DNA of 64,000 nt from CG2-30-36-16 sp964372115 (GCA_964372115.1 CAYJPN010000024.1:1-64000), one strand, 5' to 3'; shown: positions 53,164-62,925, counted from the first letter of the stretch. Notes: generated by a model from the letters alone, not told the origin. A program made the numbers and translations.

Positions 53164-55206
53164 TTATTGTATGCCGAGTAATCGCAATCCGTTAACGGTA
53201 ACAAACGTTAAAATATAAGCGGTGCCTGTAAAAACTACTAATTGCAAAATTGGAATCCGCCAGCCGCCGGTTTCTTTTTTAGAGACGGCAATTGTTGAAA
53301 TGCATTGAAGCGCAAAAACAAAAAATACTATAAGCCCTATAATGGTTGATGTAGTAAAAAGTTTTTTGCCTGTTCCATCAATCTCTGCCCCATGCATAGC
53401 TTCCAGAAGTGAATTTTGCAAGGTTTGATCTTTACTGGTAACTTTAAATATTAAGGCCATTGAACTTACAAAAACCTCACGAGCAGCAAAGGCAGCAATC
53501 AACGAAACACCTACACGCCAGTCCATACCGATTGGTGTCATTACCGGCTGAATTATTTTCCCAAGATCCGAAGCATACGAATGCGACAGTCGTTCTGCAT
53601 TAATTAATCTTGTAATTTCCGTTTTACTTAAATTATTTATTTCAACTTTCGGGTTTACATTCGGAAAATATGTTAAAAACCATAATACAATTGAAAAGCC
53701 AATTATGATAGGTCCGGCTTTTTTTAGATAAACTTTTGCAGAATTATATGTGTTTATCAAAACTATTTTTAACTGGGGTTTTCTATAGGCGGGAAGCTCG
53801 AGTATAAAAGATGAATTATCTTCTTCTTTAATAATTTTATTTTTAAATTTGTTTGCAATACCGGCTATAACAACCGAACTAACGATGCTGAAAATATAAA
53901 TAGTAGCTAAAGCTATCCCGCCAAGCCAGAGTTTATCTGTCGGTATAAGGAATGCAAGTAACAAAGCATAAACCGGAAGCCTTGCGCTGCAGCTCATCAA
54001 GGGAATAATAAAAATTGTAAGCAGTCTTTCTCGCCTATTAGGAATTGTTCTACTGGCAAGCATGGCGGGTATTGCGCACGCGAAACCGGAAAGCATAGGG
54101 ACAAAAGATTTTCCATTTAAACCGATTTTTGATAACGGTTTGTCTATCAGCATTGCGCCTCTGGCAAGGTACCCGGTATCTTCCAATATTCCGAGAATCA
54201 AAAACAGAATAATAATTTGTGGAACAAATATCATAACTGAGCCGACACCGCTTATTAATCCATTTGCAATCAAATCTCCATACCAGGCAAAACCGAAAGT
54301 TGTTAAAGTAATCTCCGATAGGTAGCCGAATAATGTGTCGATCAAATCCATAAACGGAGATGCCAGCCAAAAAATTGATGTAAATGTAGCCGCCATTATT
54401 AAAAAGAAAAAAAACAAACCCCAGTATCTATGGAGTAAAAAACTATCAATTTTTAATGTAGTATTATCTGGTAAATGGCTCTTTAATTTTTTTTGAATTG
54501 GTTGATTGATTATCTTTAGTTCATTCTGAGCTTTTTTAAGATTAATATTTCCTTCTGTAAAGGGTTCAATTAAACCTAAAACATTTCTTTCAATTATTTC
54601 TATTTCACCATAAGAATGTATTAGTCTGTCAATTTCAAGATCGCAGCAATAGGGCAGAGGTTCTTGCCTGGAATTTGTATTACCAATAGCTTCTTCCACC
54701 GCTTTTAATAAATAATTAACACCGGCGCCTGTACGTCCGTCAACAGGAATAATTTCGCATCCAAGTTCTTTTTTTAATTTGTCAACAGAAAGTTCTAACC
54801 CTCTTTTTTTCAATAAGTCAACCATCGTCAGAGCAATAATCACTTTAAATTTGGATTCTATTAATTGTCTTGCCAATAAAAGGTGTCGGGAGAGCTGGCT
54901 TGCATCCACAGTGGCTATTATTACATCGGGGGTACCGAATATAGGATGCGCGTAGAGTGCATCTACAGAAACTTTTTCATCCGGCGAACTCGGAGTTAAG
55001 CTTACAATTCCGGGAGAGTCAAGAAGGTTTGCGGTAAAACCAAATTTTGTTTGAAACTTGCTTATTGAGTATTCTACTGTCGCGCCTGGATAATTAGCAG
55101 TTTTAAAAGATTGTCCGCTTAGGTAGTTAAAGAGTGTAGTTTTCCCTGAGTTTGGCGGCCCTACTAAAGTTATGAGTGGAATTCTAACAACCTGAGAAGG
55201 ATTCAT
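53164..55206 (-). CDS. feoB: Ferrous iron transport protein B
   Basis: FeoB imports Fe2+ across the inner membrane. The N-terminal G domain has the P-loop GPPNSGKTTLFNYLSG, DSPGIVSL (G3) and TMVD (G4). The membrane part has paired nucleoside-recognition gates, GFACAIPAMLASRT and AFAAREVFVSS, and about ten helices. The length of 680 aa is normal. It overlaps feoA by four bases. No FeoC is present. Fur follows. Confidence 0.96.
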   Translation of the reverse strand: MNPSQVVRIPLITLVGPPNSGKTTLFNYLSGQSFKTANYPGATVEYSISKFQTKFGFTANLLDSPGIVSLTPSSPDEKVSVDALYAHPIFGTPDVIIATVDASQLSRHLLLARQLIESKFKVIIALTMVDLLKKRGLELSVDKLKKELGCEIIPVDGRTGAGVNYLLKAVEEAIGNTNSRQEPLPYCCDLEIDRLIHSYGEIEIIERNVLGLIEPFTEGNINLKKAQNELKIINQPIQKKLKSHLPDNTTLKIDSFLLHRYWGLFFFFLIMAATFTSIFWLASPFMDLIDTLFGYLSEITLTTFGFAWYGDLIANGLISGVGSVMIFVPQIIILFLILGILEDTGYLARGAMLIDKPLSKIGLNGKSFVPMLSGFACAIPAMLASRTIPNRRERLLTIFIIPLMSCSARLPVYALLLAFLIPTDKLWLGGIALATIYIFSIVSSVVIAGIANKFKNKIIKEEDNSSFILELPAYRKPQLKIVLINTYNSAKVYLKKAGPIIIGFSIVLWFLTYFPNVNPKVEINNLSKTEITRLINAERLSHSYASDLGKIIQPVMTPIGMDWRVGVSLIAAFAAREVFVSSMALIFKVTSKDQTLQNSLLEAMHGAEIDGTGKKLFTTSTIIGLIVFFVFALQCISTIAVSKKETGGWRIPILQLVVFTGTAYILTFVTVNGLRLLGIQ

Positions 55207-55424
55207 GCAACCTTAATACAGTCAGCTTCATTTTTTCTAATAGCTATAAGCGTTCCTCTTATTGCAAACGCAAGCGGATCATTAAACGCTGATTTTGAAA
55301 CTAATTCTATTTCCTGACCAGGTGTAAATCCGAATTCGAGTATCCTGCGGCACGAAGGATGACTACCATCCAATCTATCAATAATAGCTTTTTCGCCAAA
55401 CTTTAATTCCGAAGCCGATCTCAT
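55203..55424 (-). CDS. feoA: Ferrous iron transport protein A
   Basis: A 73-aa SH3-like cytosolic partner of FeoB. Segments ELKFGEKAIIDRL, RRILEFGFTPGQEIELV and DPLAFAIRGTLIAIRK match the family. It starts the minus-strand run feoA-feoB-fur and overlaps feoB by four bases. An AT-rich, GTATAA-containing sequence just upstream may be a Fur site. Confidence 0.93.
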   Translation of the reverse strand: MRSASELKFGEKAIIDRLDGSHPSCRRILEFGFTPGQEIELVSKSAFNDPLAFAIRGTLIAIRKNEADCIKVA

Positions 55425-55534
55425 TTTTAACCGTATAATTATTATTAAGATTTAATCTACATAAAAATAGAGGTTCCGGCAGGCAAAGTCAAGATAAAAT
55501 ATTAGTTTAATTTATAAACCGTATCTTTTAAGAG

Positions 55535-55547
55535 GTATAAGTTATAC
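55535..55547. promoter_or_regulatory. Palindrome GTATAAGTTATAC between feoA and the kinase gene (candidate operator)
   Basis: A perfect 6-1-6 inverted repeat lies in the 300-base divergent region. A related GTATAATTAT lies at 55433-55442, close to the feoA start. Fur-like sites are AT-rich inverted repeats, but the match to the classic Fur box is weak. Confidence 0.3.
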
Positions 55548-55660
55548 TATTTATTCATTAGCTCGTCGCGTTCTTTGTTGATGAGATTGAGTCTTCGCTA
55601 TTTTTGCTTGTTTATTTATATTGCTGTTCAAATATATTTTCGTATAGTTGAAATAGTTTA

Positions 55661-55668
55661 TATATTTG
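55661..55668 (+). promoter_or_regulatory. Candidate -7 element (TATATTTG) for the histidine kinase gene
   Basis: The third exact TATATTTG in front of a gene in this window, 55 bases before the chosen ATG at 55723. No clear -33 TTTG is at the standard spacing. Confidence 0.4.
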
Positions 55669-55722
55669 TTTCTATCATGAGGGTGGTTTATTTTCTGAAA
55701 TACTGATAACTGTGGATTGCTA

Positions 55723-57996
55723 ATGAAAAGAACCTTTGATATCTGTTTTTTATCTAACGACATAAAATTCAGTGAACAACTACATCAGTCATACTTTTCC
55801 GATAAAAGGTTATACAAAACTTTTAAACGGTACAACCCCACAATAATTCCGAATAAAAATTTAGTCACTTTCAACACTATTATTATTTATGATATTTCAT
55901 CCTCCGACCAGTTTAATATAGACCTGATTTCATTTCTAAAAAAGAAATTTAATAAAGCCCCAATTTTTGTTATTATAAACACCGAACAAGAAGATTTAAT
56001 TTATTCATTGATGTGCTGCGGAATTGAAAATTATATACGTAAAGAGCACTTAAACAGACTTCAATACTCGATTAGAAATTATATAACCAAACAAAATGCG
56101 GATATCCAACATTCTAAAGAGATAAAAAAAATTAAAAAAGAGTTAAAAAATGGAGACAGTAAATATCAATCCATTTTTGAAAATACTATCATTGGTTTGT
56201 ATCGTTTTTCGGTAGATGGAAAAATTCTACTTGTTAATCCCGCATTTCTGAAGATACTCGGTTATTCATCCATCGATGAATTCCAAACAAACGGCAACTT
56301 AGAAAGTTTATACATAACACCCGAAGAAAGAATTCGATTTTTTTCGCTTTTCAATAATTCAGATTCAATTGTCGGGGTCGAATTTCAACTGAAGAAAAAA
56401 GATGGTTCATCTCTATTTGTTAGGAATAGCGCGAAAGTTTTCAGAAATGGAGGTGGAGAAATTTTATACTTTGAGGGAACAATTGAGGATATTTCTGGGG
56501 AAAAAAGAACAGAGATTGCATTAGCTGATAGTGTTGAACTTTATAAAGGGGTTGTAGAAAGTTTACGTGAAGGGTTGATGATAACTGATATTGACGATAA
56601 AATACTATATGTAAATAATAGAATTGAGGTACTAACCGGTTATAGCGCGAGAGAATTATTGGGAGAATACTCATACAAAATTTTAATTGCCCCTGATTCG
56701 TGGAATGTTGTGCTAAATAAAAACAAATCGAGATTTAATGACATTGCTGACAACTATAATATTGAGTTTTATAGAAAAGACGGGTCGAAATTTTGGGCAA
56801 GCATCAAGGGAGCACCGTATAAAAATTCAAAAGGTGTTATAGCCGGAACTATAGGCATTATAAGCGATATAAGCGAGATAATTGAATCAGCTAAAGCACT
56901 TCATCTGAGCGAAGAGAATTACAAAACTGTTGTTGATAATGTTCGCGAAGTAATTTTTCAAACCAACCCCGAAGCTAAAATTACATTTATAAATCCCTTT
57001 TGGGAAGAAATTACCGGATATAAAAGAAGTGAAACCATACATAATTCTTTTATTGATTTTATTTACGCGGAAGATAAGACAAGAGCGGCAAAAAAATTTG
57101 TGTCATTAATTTCAGGACGCAAACAGTATATTAATTTTGAAATTAGGTTTGAAAAAAAGGATGGAAGTATTAGATGGATGAATGCAAATGCAAAAGTTTC
57201 CTTTTCTCATGACGCAAAAATGCTCGGTGTTTCAGGGACTTTAACTGATATTCACGATAAAAAAATAGCGGAAGAAGAACTGATTATTGCAAAAGAAAAA
57301 GCAGAAGAGTCGGACAGATTAAAATCACTTTTTCTCGCACAAATATCGCATGAAATAAGAACCCCTGTAAATAATATTCTAAATTATACTTCAATGGTGC
57401 AAGAAACTGATGAAGCGAAATCTGTTGGGATCATAAAGGAAGCGGTTGAATCGATTGGTAATGGCGGAAAACGACTCGTTAGGACAATTGACCTGATATT
57501 GAATATGTCCATGGTGCAAACAGGTAATTACGATTTAAGCCCAAAATTGCTAAATCTTGAGGAAATATTGTTTAAATTAGTGACCGAGTTTAGTTATGTT
57601 GCAGAAACAAAAAACCTTAAACTCTTTTTACAAAACGATTCCATAAATGCAAATGTATTTGTAGATGAGTATACAATTATTCATGCATTTCAAAATTTAA
57701 TTGATAATGGAATAAAATACACAAAGAATGGACATGTTGGTGTAACTTTATTCAACTCGGTAAATGGTGTTTCTGTGAGCATTGAAGATACAGGAATTGG
57801 AATATCGAAAGATTACTTAAAAAAAATATTTCAGCCCTTTACGCAGGAAGAAAGCGGTTATTCGCGAAGTTTTGAAGGTAACGGATTAGGTTTGGCTTTA
57901 ACCAAAAAATATTTTGAAATGAACAATGCGAAAATATCGGTCGAAAGCGAAAAGGGTAAAGGTACTAAATTCAAAATTTCTTTTTGTAATAATTAA
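55723..57996 (+). CDS. Three-PAS sensor histidine kinase with receiver-like N terminus (757 aa)
   Basis: Residues 1-120 look like a degenerate receiver domain: D57 in IIIYDISS is at the phospho-acceptor strand and CGIENYIRKEHL near the end fits the Lys position. Three PAS domains follow (about 146-265, 272-385 and 397-515; GRKQYINFEIRF, SGTLTDIHDKK). The dimerisation/phospho-acceptor helix has H543 in FLAQISHEIRTPVNNIL, and the ATPase domain ends with NLIDNGIKYTKNG, VEDTGIGIS-like EDTGIGISKD, and EGNGLGLALTKKYF. It has no membrane helix, so it senses cytosolic signals. A TTG six bases upstream is also in frame; ATG is chosen. A response regulator gene follows. Confidence 0.93.
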   Translation: MKRTFDICFLSNDIKFSEQLHQSYFSDKRLYKTFKRYNPTIIPNKNLVTFNTIIIYDISSSDQFNIDLISFLKKKFNKAPIFVIINTEQEDLIYSLMCCGIENYIRKEHLNRLQYSIRNYITKQNADIQHSKEIKKIKKELKNGDSKYQSIFENTIIGLYRFSVDGKILLVNPAFLKILGYSSIDEFQTNGNLESLYITPEERIRFFSLFNNSDSIVGVEFQLKKKDGSSLFVRNSAKVFRNGGGEILYFEGTIEDISGEKRTEIALADSVELYKGVVESLREGLMITDIDDKILYVNNRIEVLTGYSARELLGEYSYKILIAPDSWNVVLNKNKSRFNDIADNYNIEFYRKDGSKFWASIKGAPYKNSKGVIAGTIGIISDISEIIESAKALHLSEENYKTVVDNVREVIFQTNPEAKITFINPFWEEITGYKRSETIHNSFIDFIYAEDKTRAAKKFVSLISGRKQYINFEIRFEKKDGSIRWMNANAKVSFSHDAKMLGVSGTLTDIHDKKIAEEELIIAKEKAEESDRLKSLFLAQISHEIRTPVNNILNYTSMVQETDEAKSVGIIKEAVESIGNGGKRLVRTIDLILNMSMVQTGNYDLSPKLLNLEEILFKLVTEFSYVAETKNLKLFLQNDSINANVFVDEYTIIHAFQNLIDNGIKYTKNGHVGVTLFNSVNGVSVSIEDTGIGISKDYLKKIFQPFTQEESGYSRSFEGNGLGLALTKKYFEMNNAKISVESEKGKGTKFKISFCNN

Positions 57997-58014
57997 TAAT
58001 AAAGGACTAAAATT

Positions 58015-58404
58015 ATGATACCCAAAATATTAGTGGTTGAAGATGATTTTGAGAATCAGCGTCTTTTACAAACGTATTTAAAGCGGAAGTTTGAAGTCCA
58101 TGTTTGTGATTCGGAAGAATCATTTTACCTTAAACTTAGTGAAAATAAGTTCGATATATTTTTAATGGATATTTCGCTCAGAGGAGATAAAGACGGCTTA
58201 CAACTTACACAAGAACTCCGAAAAATGGATGAATACAAAAACGCGCCTATTATTTGTATATCGGCTCATGTATTTCCAAAAGATAGAGCTAATGCTTACA
58301 ATGCCGGAGTAGATGATTTTCTTGCACGCCCGGTTTATAACGAGCAATTATTAAGTTCGTTGATTAGAGTATACAAAGAAAAAACCGGTATAGATTTAAC
58401 TTGA
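58015..58404 (+). CDS. Single-domain response regulator with Arg at the conserved Lys position (129 aa)
   Basis: A stand-alone receiver domain: acidic pair D10/D11 (VVEDDFE), phospho-acceptor D52 (LMDISLRGDKDG), S83 at the Thr/Ser switch (CISAHVFPKD). The Lys that normally follows DFLA and precedes Pro is Arg105 (DFLARPV). This may weaken phosphorylation-driven change. There is no output domain, so it would act by binding a partner, perhaps in a phosphorelay with the kinase 18 bases upstream. AAAGGA precedes the start. Confidence 0.92.
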   Translation: MIPKILVVEDDFENQRLLQTYLKRKFEVHVCDSEESFYLKLSENKFDIFLMDISLRGDKDGLQLTQELRKMDEYKNAPIICISAHVFPKDRANAYNAGVDDFLARPVYNEQLLSSLIRVYKEKTGIDLT

Positions 58405-58437
58405 TCAAATAATTTAACACATGAAGCTATACTTGAC

Positions 58438-59928
58438 ATGAAAAAACTTGGTTATTTATTTTCCTTATTTTCATTAGTGTTAACTTTTATGGGATGCGCC
58501 GGGGTTAAAGATATTCCTTCAAACAAATATTCTGCGCTTCAATACAAAATCGATTCTATACTTAGTGACCCGCGTTTTGAAAATGCACATCTCGGCGTAC
58601 TCATAAAGTCAATGTCATCCGGCAATGTATTGTTTGAACATAGTGCCGGCAAACTTTTTATGCCTGCATCAAACGAAAAAATATTAACTACTCCAACCGC
58701 TTTAATAAAACTCGGCACAGATTTTAAATTTAAAACAATATTAACTCATAATGGTTCTATTCAGGACTCTTTACTTAAAGGTGATTTAATTGTTTTTGGT
58801 GACGGCGATCCTACCCTTTATACACGGTTTTATAAAACCCCTGTTCAAGTTTTCCGCGGATGGGCTGCGCTTCTAAAAAAAATGGGTATAAAAAAAATAT
58901 CGGGCAAAATAATTGGCGATGATAATGCTTTTGATGATGATGCGATCGGTTATGGGTGGAGTCATGATGGTCTCGATTCCTGGTACTCAGCGGAAGTTTC
59001 CGCACTGCAGTTTAATGAAAATTATGTCGATCTAATTATTACGCCTCCGACAGGGAATAATAATAAATGTGCGATCACTCCAAACATCGAAAGCAGTTAC
59101 TTCAACATCGTTGATTCCATATCGGTTTCGGATGGAGGCAGCGATTACATAAATGTTAGCAGGGAGTACGGTAATAATGAAATCATTATAAGAGGTCATA
59201 TCAAGAAGAATGGGCAGAATATTTATCGTTCACCTTCAATAACAAATCCGACAAAATTTTATGTAACGGTTCTGAAGGAAACACTTGAAAACGAGGGCAT
59301 CAGTGTTGTGGGTGAGGCTGTTGATTGTGATGAATTAAAAAACTGGAACCACAAACCTGATGATTACAAACAAATTGACACCTTATATTCACCCCCTTTA
59401 AAAGATATTCTTAAAGGTTTGATGAAACGAAGCCAAAATTTGTATGCCGAAACCATGGTAAAAACATTGGGATACAAATATTATGGCTTGGGTTCTTTTA
59501 ACAACGGGAAAAAAGTTGTTGAAGAAGTTTTAAGCGGAATGGGTATCAAACGCAACAGCTACGCATTCATGGACGGTTCGGGTTTATCGCGTTATGATTA
59601 TGTAACACCTTTTCAGTTGGTTACAATTTTAGAAACGATGAGAAAAAGTAAACTTTGCAACGAATGGTATGACCTTTTCCCGATTGCCGGGGTTGATGGA
59701 ACACTTTCTTCGCGGATGAAAAATGGTAAAGCAAAAAACAATGTTCGCGCAAAAACCGGCACAATTTCCAACACACGCGGGCTTTCCGGTTATGTTACTT
59801 CCGCCGCCGGGGATGAATTAGTATTTTCGTTTTTAATAAATGCTCATCTCCAGTCAACTAAGGCTACTGAAGAATTAACCGATTCAGTTCTGGAACTATT
59901 AGCCGGATATAGTATTAAATTGGATTAG
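58438..59928 (+). CDS. dacB: PBP4-type D-alanyl-D-alanine carboxypeptidase/endopeptidase, lipoprotein (496 aa)
   Basis: A family S13 penicillin-binding protein that trims peptidoglycan peptides. The active-site motifs are SNEK (S78-K81), SQN in MKRSQNLYAET (about residue 333), and KTG in RAKTGTISNT (about 440). The N terminus is a lipoprotein signal ending at C20 (LTFMGC), so it is anchored, unlike the soluble periplasmic DacB of Escherichia coli. The length is normal for the family. It lies 33 bases after the response regulator. Confidence 0.94.
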   Translation: MKKLGYLFSLFSLVLTFMGCAGVKDIPSNKYSALQYKIDSILSDPRFENAHLGVLIKSMSSGNVLFEHSAGKLFMPASNEKILTTPTALIKLGTDFKFKTILTHNGSIQDSLLKGDLIVFGDGDPTLYTRFYKTPVQVFRGWAALLKKMGIKKISGKIIGDDNAFDDDAIGYGWSHDGLDSWYSAEVSALQFNENYVDLIITPPTGNNNKCAITPNIESSYFNIVDSISVSDGGSDYINVSREYGNNEIIIRGHIKKNGQNIYRSPSITNPTKFYVTVLKETLENEGISVVGEAVDCDELKNWNHKPDDYKQIDTLYSPPLKDILKGLMKRSQNLYAETMVKTLGYKYYGLGSFNNGKKVVEEVLSGMGIKRNSYAFMDGSGLSRYDYVTPFQLVTILETMRKSKLCNEWYDLFPIAGVDGTLSSRMKNGKAKNNVRAKTGTISNTRGLSGYVTSAAGDELVFSFLINAHLQSTKATEELTDSVLELLAGYSIKLD

Positions 59929-60116
59929 CAGGAGACGAGAAATCGTTCTCATAATCAAAATGATTCGTATATTTTGTCTATTTTATAAAAAGGATGGATG
60001 TGTACAAACCTATAAAAGTTCATTCATTCAACTCTCATCAATCCATTCAACTTAAAATTGATTCTTTTATTAATAGGCGCTGCCGGTTAAATTTGAATTA
60101 ACAAAAATTAAAGTTT

Positions 60117-62159
60117 ATGAAAATAAATATTCTATTATATATACTACTTTTCAACTCTTTCTGCTTTTGTTATAATGCAGTACTATACAACGGCGCAGGC
60201 GCATCATCAAACGATAAATACATTGCTTATACAATTGCAGGTATCGTTAATCGCGACTCTGCCAGGCTTTATTTGTTAAATGTTTATGAAACATGGAGTT
60301 TTAATAAAACCGACGAAACCTGGAGAGATTTATACAGAAGCCGTGGAAATGTTATCTTCGATAGCGTAACTACAATTGCCCAGCTCATAGAAAAATTTAG
60401 AGCTTATATTAAAGGCGGAATAACCTACGATGCAAACAGATACTTTTCAAATTTTTCCGGGCAGCATTTTAAGTGGCAGGGCGAATATGCTTCCCTAATT
60501 GGTGGTCTAACAGACAGAATACCGGTAACCGAGGCAACTGCGGTTCAATATAATATTAGTGTTGATGATTCGGTCTTTATCGAAGATTCGTTTGACGGTG
60601 ATTCTCCAATTTGGGTGACAGGCAAACTTGATCTTGCATCCCATCCCTGGAACAATACCTCCTTAACAGAAGAACATCGATATTTAACACTGCTAAATTG
60701 GGGCGTTGAAAAACTCCTTCCGAGATGTAATCCGTCAAAATTTTATATTCGAGAAATTACCGATTTTACGATTCAGCGAAAAATGTTTCAAGTTAACCTT
60801 GCGGGTACAGATGGATTGGATCTTAATTCAATGCCTGCATTGAGAGCAGATGTTTTAGAATCCGCGCTCACATTTTATCATTCTAAAAATCAGAATACAA
60901 TATTTCATATTTATGGTTGGATTAATCCTGAACCGATGGTTCAGTGGTTTGCAACTTTTGGATCAAGTTTCCATGAAACATTATTTGGCAACCTTTCCTG
61001 GCATTCATCTTTCCCGGTTGCTTCGCAATTGTACATTCCCAAGTCAACAGTTAGAAGCGATACTTCATTCGTAAGAAATAAATATTATATAGTTTTTATC
61101 GGCACAGAAGGGGATGCGGGAAATTGGAATATCGGGTTTCAATCCGGTGCCTGGCTTTCTGCCGATCGGGGCGATGTTCCGGTAGCATGGGGCTGGAATT
61201 TGCACATGATGGATCTTTGTCAGTTTGTAGCATCATATTATTACGACACTGCAACCCCGAACGATGGATTTTTATCTGTTACTTCACCTCTGGGGTATGC
61301 CTATCCCGATTTATGGGATAATGATGTTTGGACAAATGCGGTTGATTCAACAACTTATTTAATGAATAAATTTAATATTAAAAACTTTTACGGATACAAA
61401 CATTATGCGCCTAACGGGAGTATTGTTTACAGAGGTAAAACAATAAACAACAGTTTTAACTTTCCTAAATATGGGCAGTTTCAAGCAGCAGTGGATGCAC
61501 AATTAACATTTGTTTTCGACCCGCTCCTCCAAACTCAAAGGGCAAATACTTCTTATGGAACACTTATTTTTAATCATGTTAATGACGGTAGTTTTTATGG
61601 TGATGCAAGTAATTTACAAAGTATGGCAACCCGGATTATCAACGCAGTCAAAACAAAACCCAAACCATTTTTCCTGCTTGGCGGTTATCAAAGATTGCGG
61701 CAGGATGATTTTAATAACCGATCAGATCCTTCATCGGTTGACATAAATATTCCAAGATTAAAACAATTAGCGGATATCCTAAAAAGTGATGCCACAATCG
61801 GCAATGATATTGAGATTGTGACACCAGAGTATTTTTCAGTGTTATTAAGGAAGAATCTTGGGTTATCGGATGTTGAAGAGAATACTGCTGACATTGGTGA
61901 TTTTCAGATTCTTCAAACTTATCCCAATCCGTTTAATCCTAAAACCACAATTCGCTTTCTGATAAAAGAAAAATCTTTTACAAGAATTAGTGTTTTTAAT
62001 TCTATCGGCGAAGAGATTGTAAATTTAGTTAACAAAGAATACGAAACCGGGGTTCATGAAGTGGAATGGAATGCGGAAGGCTTGTCCAGCGGACTATATT
62101 TTATCAATATGAAATCTGGCGGTGCAATAAAAAATATAAAAGCATTACTCGTAAAATAG
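60117..62159 (+). CDS. GxGYxYP-family T9SS-exported protein (680 aa)
   Basis: The signal peptide (MKINILLYILLFNSFCFCYNA) is followed by the two GxGYxYP-family domains, a family proposed to contain glycoside hydrolases. The N-terminal domain has IAGIVNRDSARLYLLNVYET; the motif itself is near residues 390-397 as SPLGYAYP, so the first Gly is Pro. The C-terminal 85 residues are a T9SS sorting domain (TYPNPFNPKTTIRF, VFNSIGEEIVNLVN, IKNIKALLVK). Enzyme activity is not demonstrated for the family as far as I know. It stands alone, 188 bases after dacB. Confidence 0.85.
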   Translation: MKINILLYILLFNSFCFCYNAVLYNGAGASSNDKYIAYTIAGIVNRDSARLYLLNVYETWSFNKTDETWRDLYRSRGNVIFDSVTTIAQLIEKFRAYIKGGITYDANRYFSNFSGQHFKWQGEYASLIGGLTDRIPVTEATAVQYNISVDDSVFIEDSFDGDSPIWVTGKLDLASHPWNNTSLTEEHRYLTLLNWGVEKLLPRCNPSKFYIREITDFTIQRKMFQVNLAGTDGLDLNSMPALRADVLESALTFYHSKNQNTIFHIYGWINPEPMVQWFATFGSSFHETLFGNLSWHSSFPVASQLYIPKSTVRSDTSFVRNKYYIVFIGTEGDAGNWNIGFQSGAWLSADRGDVPVAWGWNLHMMDLCQFVASYYYDTATPNDGFLSVTSPLGYAYPDLWDNDVWTNAVDSTTYLMNKFNIKNFYGYKHYAPNGSIVYRGKTINNSFNFPKYGQFQAAVDAQLTFVFDPLLQTQRANTSYGTLIFNHVNDGSFYGDASNLQSMATRIINAVKTKPKPFFLLGGYQRLRQDDFNNRSDPSSVDINIPRLKQLADILKSDATIGNDIEIVTPEYFSVLLRKNLGLSDVEENTADIGDFQILQTYPNPFNPKTTIRFLIKEKSFTRISVFNSIGEEIVNLVNKEYETGVHEVEWNAEGLSSGLYFINMKSGGAIKNIKALLVK

Positions 62160-62226
62160 ATTTACCTGGATAACTTTCGAACATATTCATTAACAAAATT
62201 AGAAAAGTAATCGCTATGAGAGTAAT

Positions 62227-62889
62227 TTATTCCGATACAGTTTCTTGTTTTATTAAAATTAATTTGCCGTTTTCATTTTTGTAATGTTTTACAACAACAC
62301 TTTCATCCATAACAGTTTTGGTGCTTTTTTCAAATAACGATGGAACTCCGCCAATAAATTTATAACTGTCGCTTGTTACTGATGAGTCAGTTTGATTGTC
62401 AGAAAATATCAATCTTTTTTCATAATCGAATTGAGGTAATGGGATAGAATCGAGAGGGAAGCAGTGAATAAACTTTTTCAGTTTTTTATCAAATAACCAA
62501 AACAGGTATTTTATTTCATTGGTGTTTCGGTCATACTTAATTAAGCGAAAGTCGGCAGTGCTGTCGAAATTGTAATCATCAACCATAAATCCGCCGGAAA
62601 AATCGCCGACGGGAGTAAGCGTATTTATATTTTTTATTTGTTGAATCGGCTCCGGTGAATCGTTCCAGTAAATATCTATCCCTCTTACATTCCATATTTC
62701 ACCCGTTGTATCAATTGGTTCGCCGAGTAGCTCTATTGAAAAATCATAAGTAATGTCGGGATGATGAATATTTTCTAATTTATCCGCCGGCTGTGGCGGG
62801 ATAAAATAATTAGTCTGAGATTGTTTGTTAGAACAACCCCAAAATGAAAAAAGCAAAACTCCGTTAGCTACAAAAAAAATCTTCAACAT
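62227..62889 (-). CDS. Unknown lipoprotein (220 aa)
   Basis: I do not recognise this protein. A lipobox ends at C19 (GVLLFSFWGC), so it is probably lipid-anchored. The mature part is beta-rich with FGxDYNFDSTADFR, resembling the DxNxDG loops of calcium-binding repeats. It follows the S9 peptidase gene on the same strand with a 36-base gap and may be co-transcribed. Confidence 0.75.
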   Translation of the reverse strand: MLKIFFVANGVLLFSFWGCSNKQSQTNYFIPPQPADKLENIHHPDITYDFSIELLGEPIDTTGEIWNVRGIDIYWNDSPEPIQQIKNINTLTPVGDFSGGFMVDDYNFDSTADFRLIKYDRNTNEIKYLFWLFDKKLKKFIHCFPLDSIPLPQFDYEKRLIFSDNQTDSSVTSDSYKFIGGVPSLFEKSTKTVMDESVVVKHYKNENGKLILIKQETVSE

Positions 62890-62925
62890 AAAAAATATTC
62901 AAAAAGTTTCGCCAAATATAAATCT

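Noticed and set aside
55551..55763. 70-codon minus-strand ORF across the kinase start
   Set aside because: No recognisable features, overlaps the kinase start in antisense and has no ribosome site.
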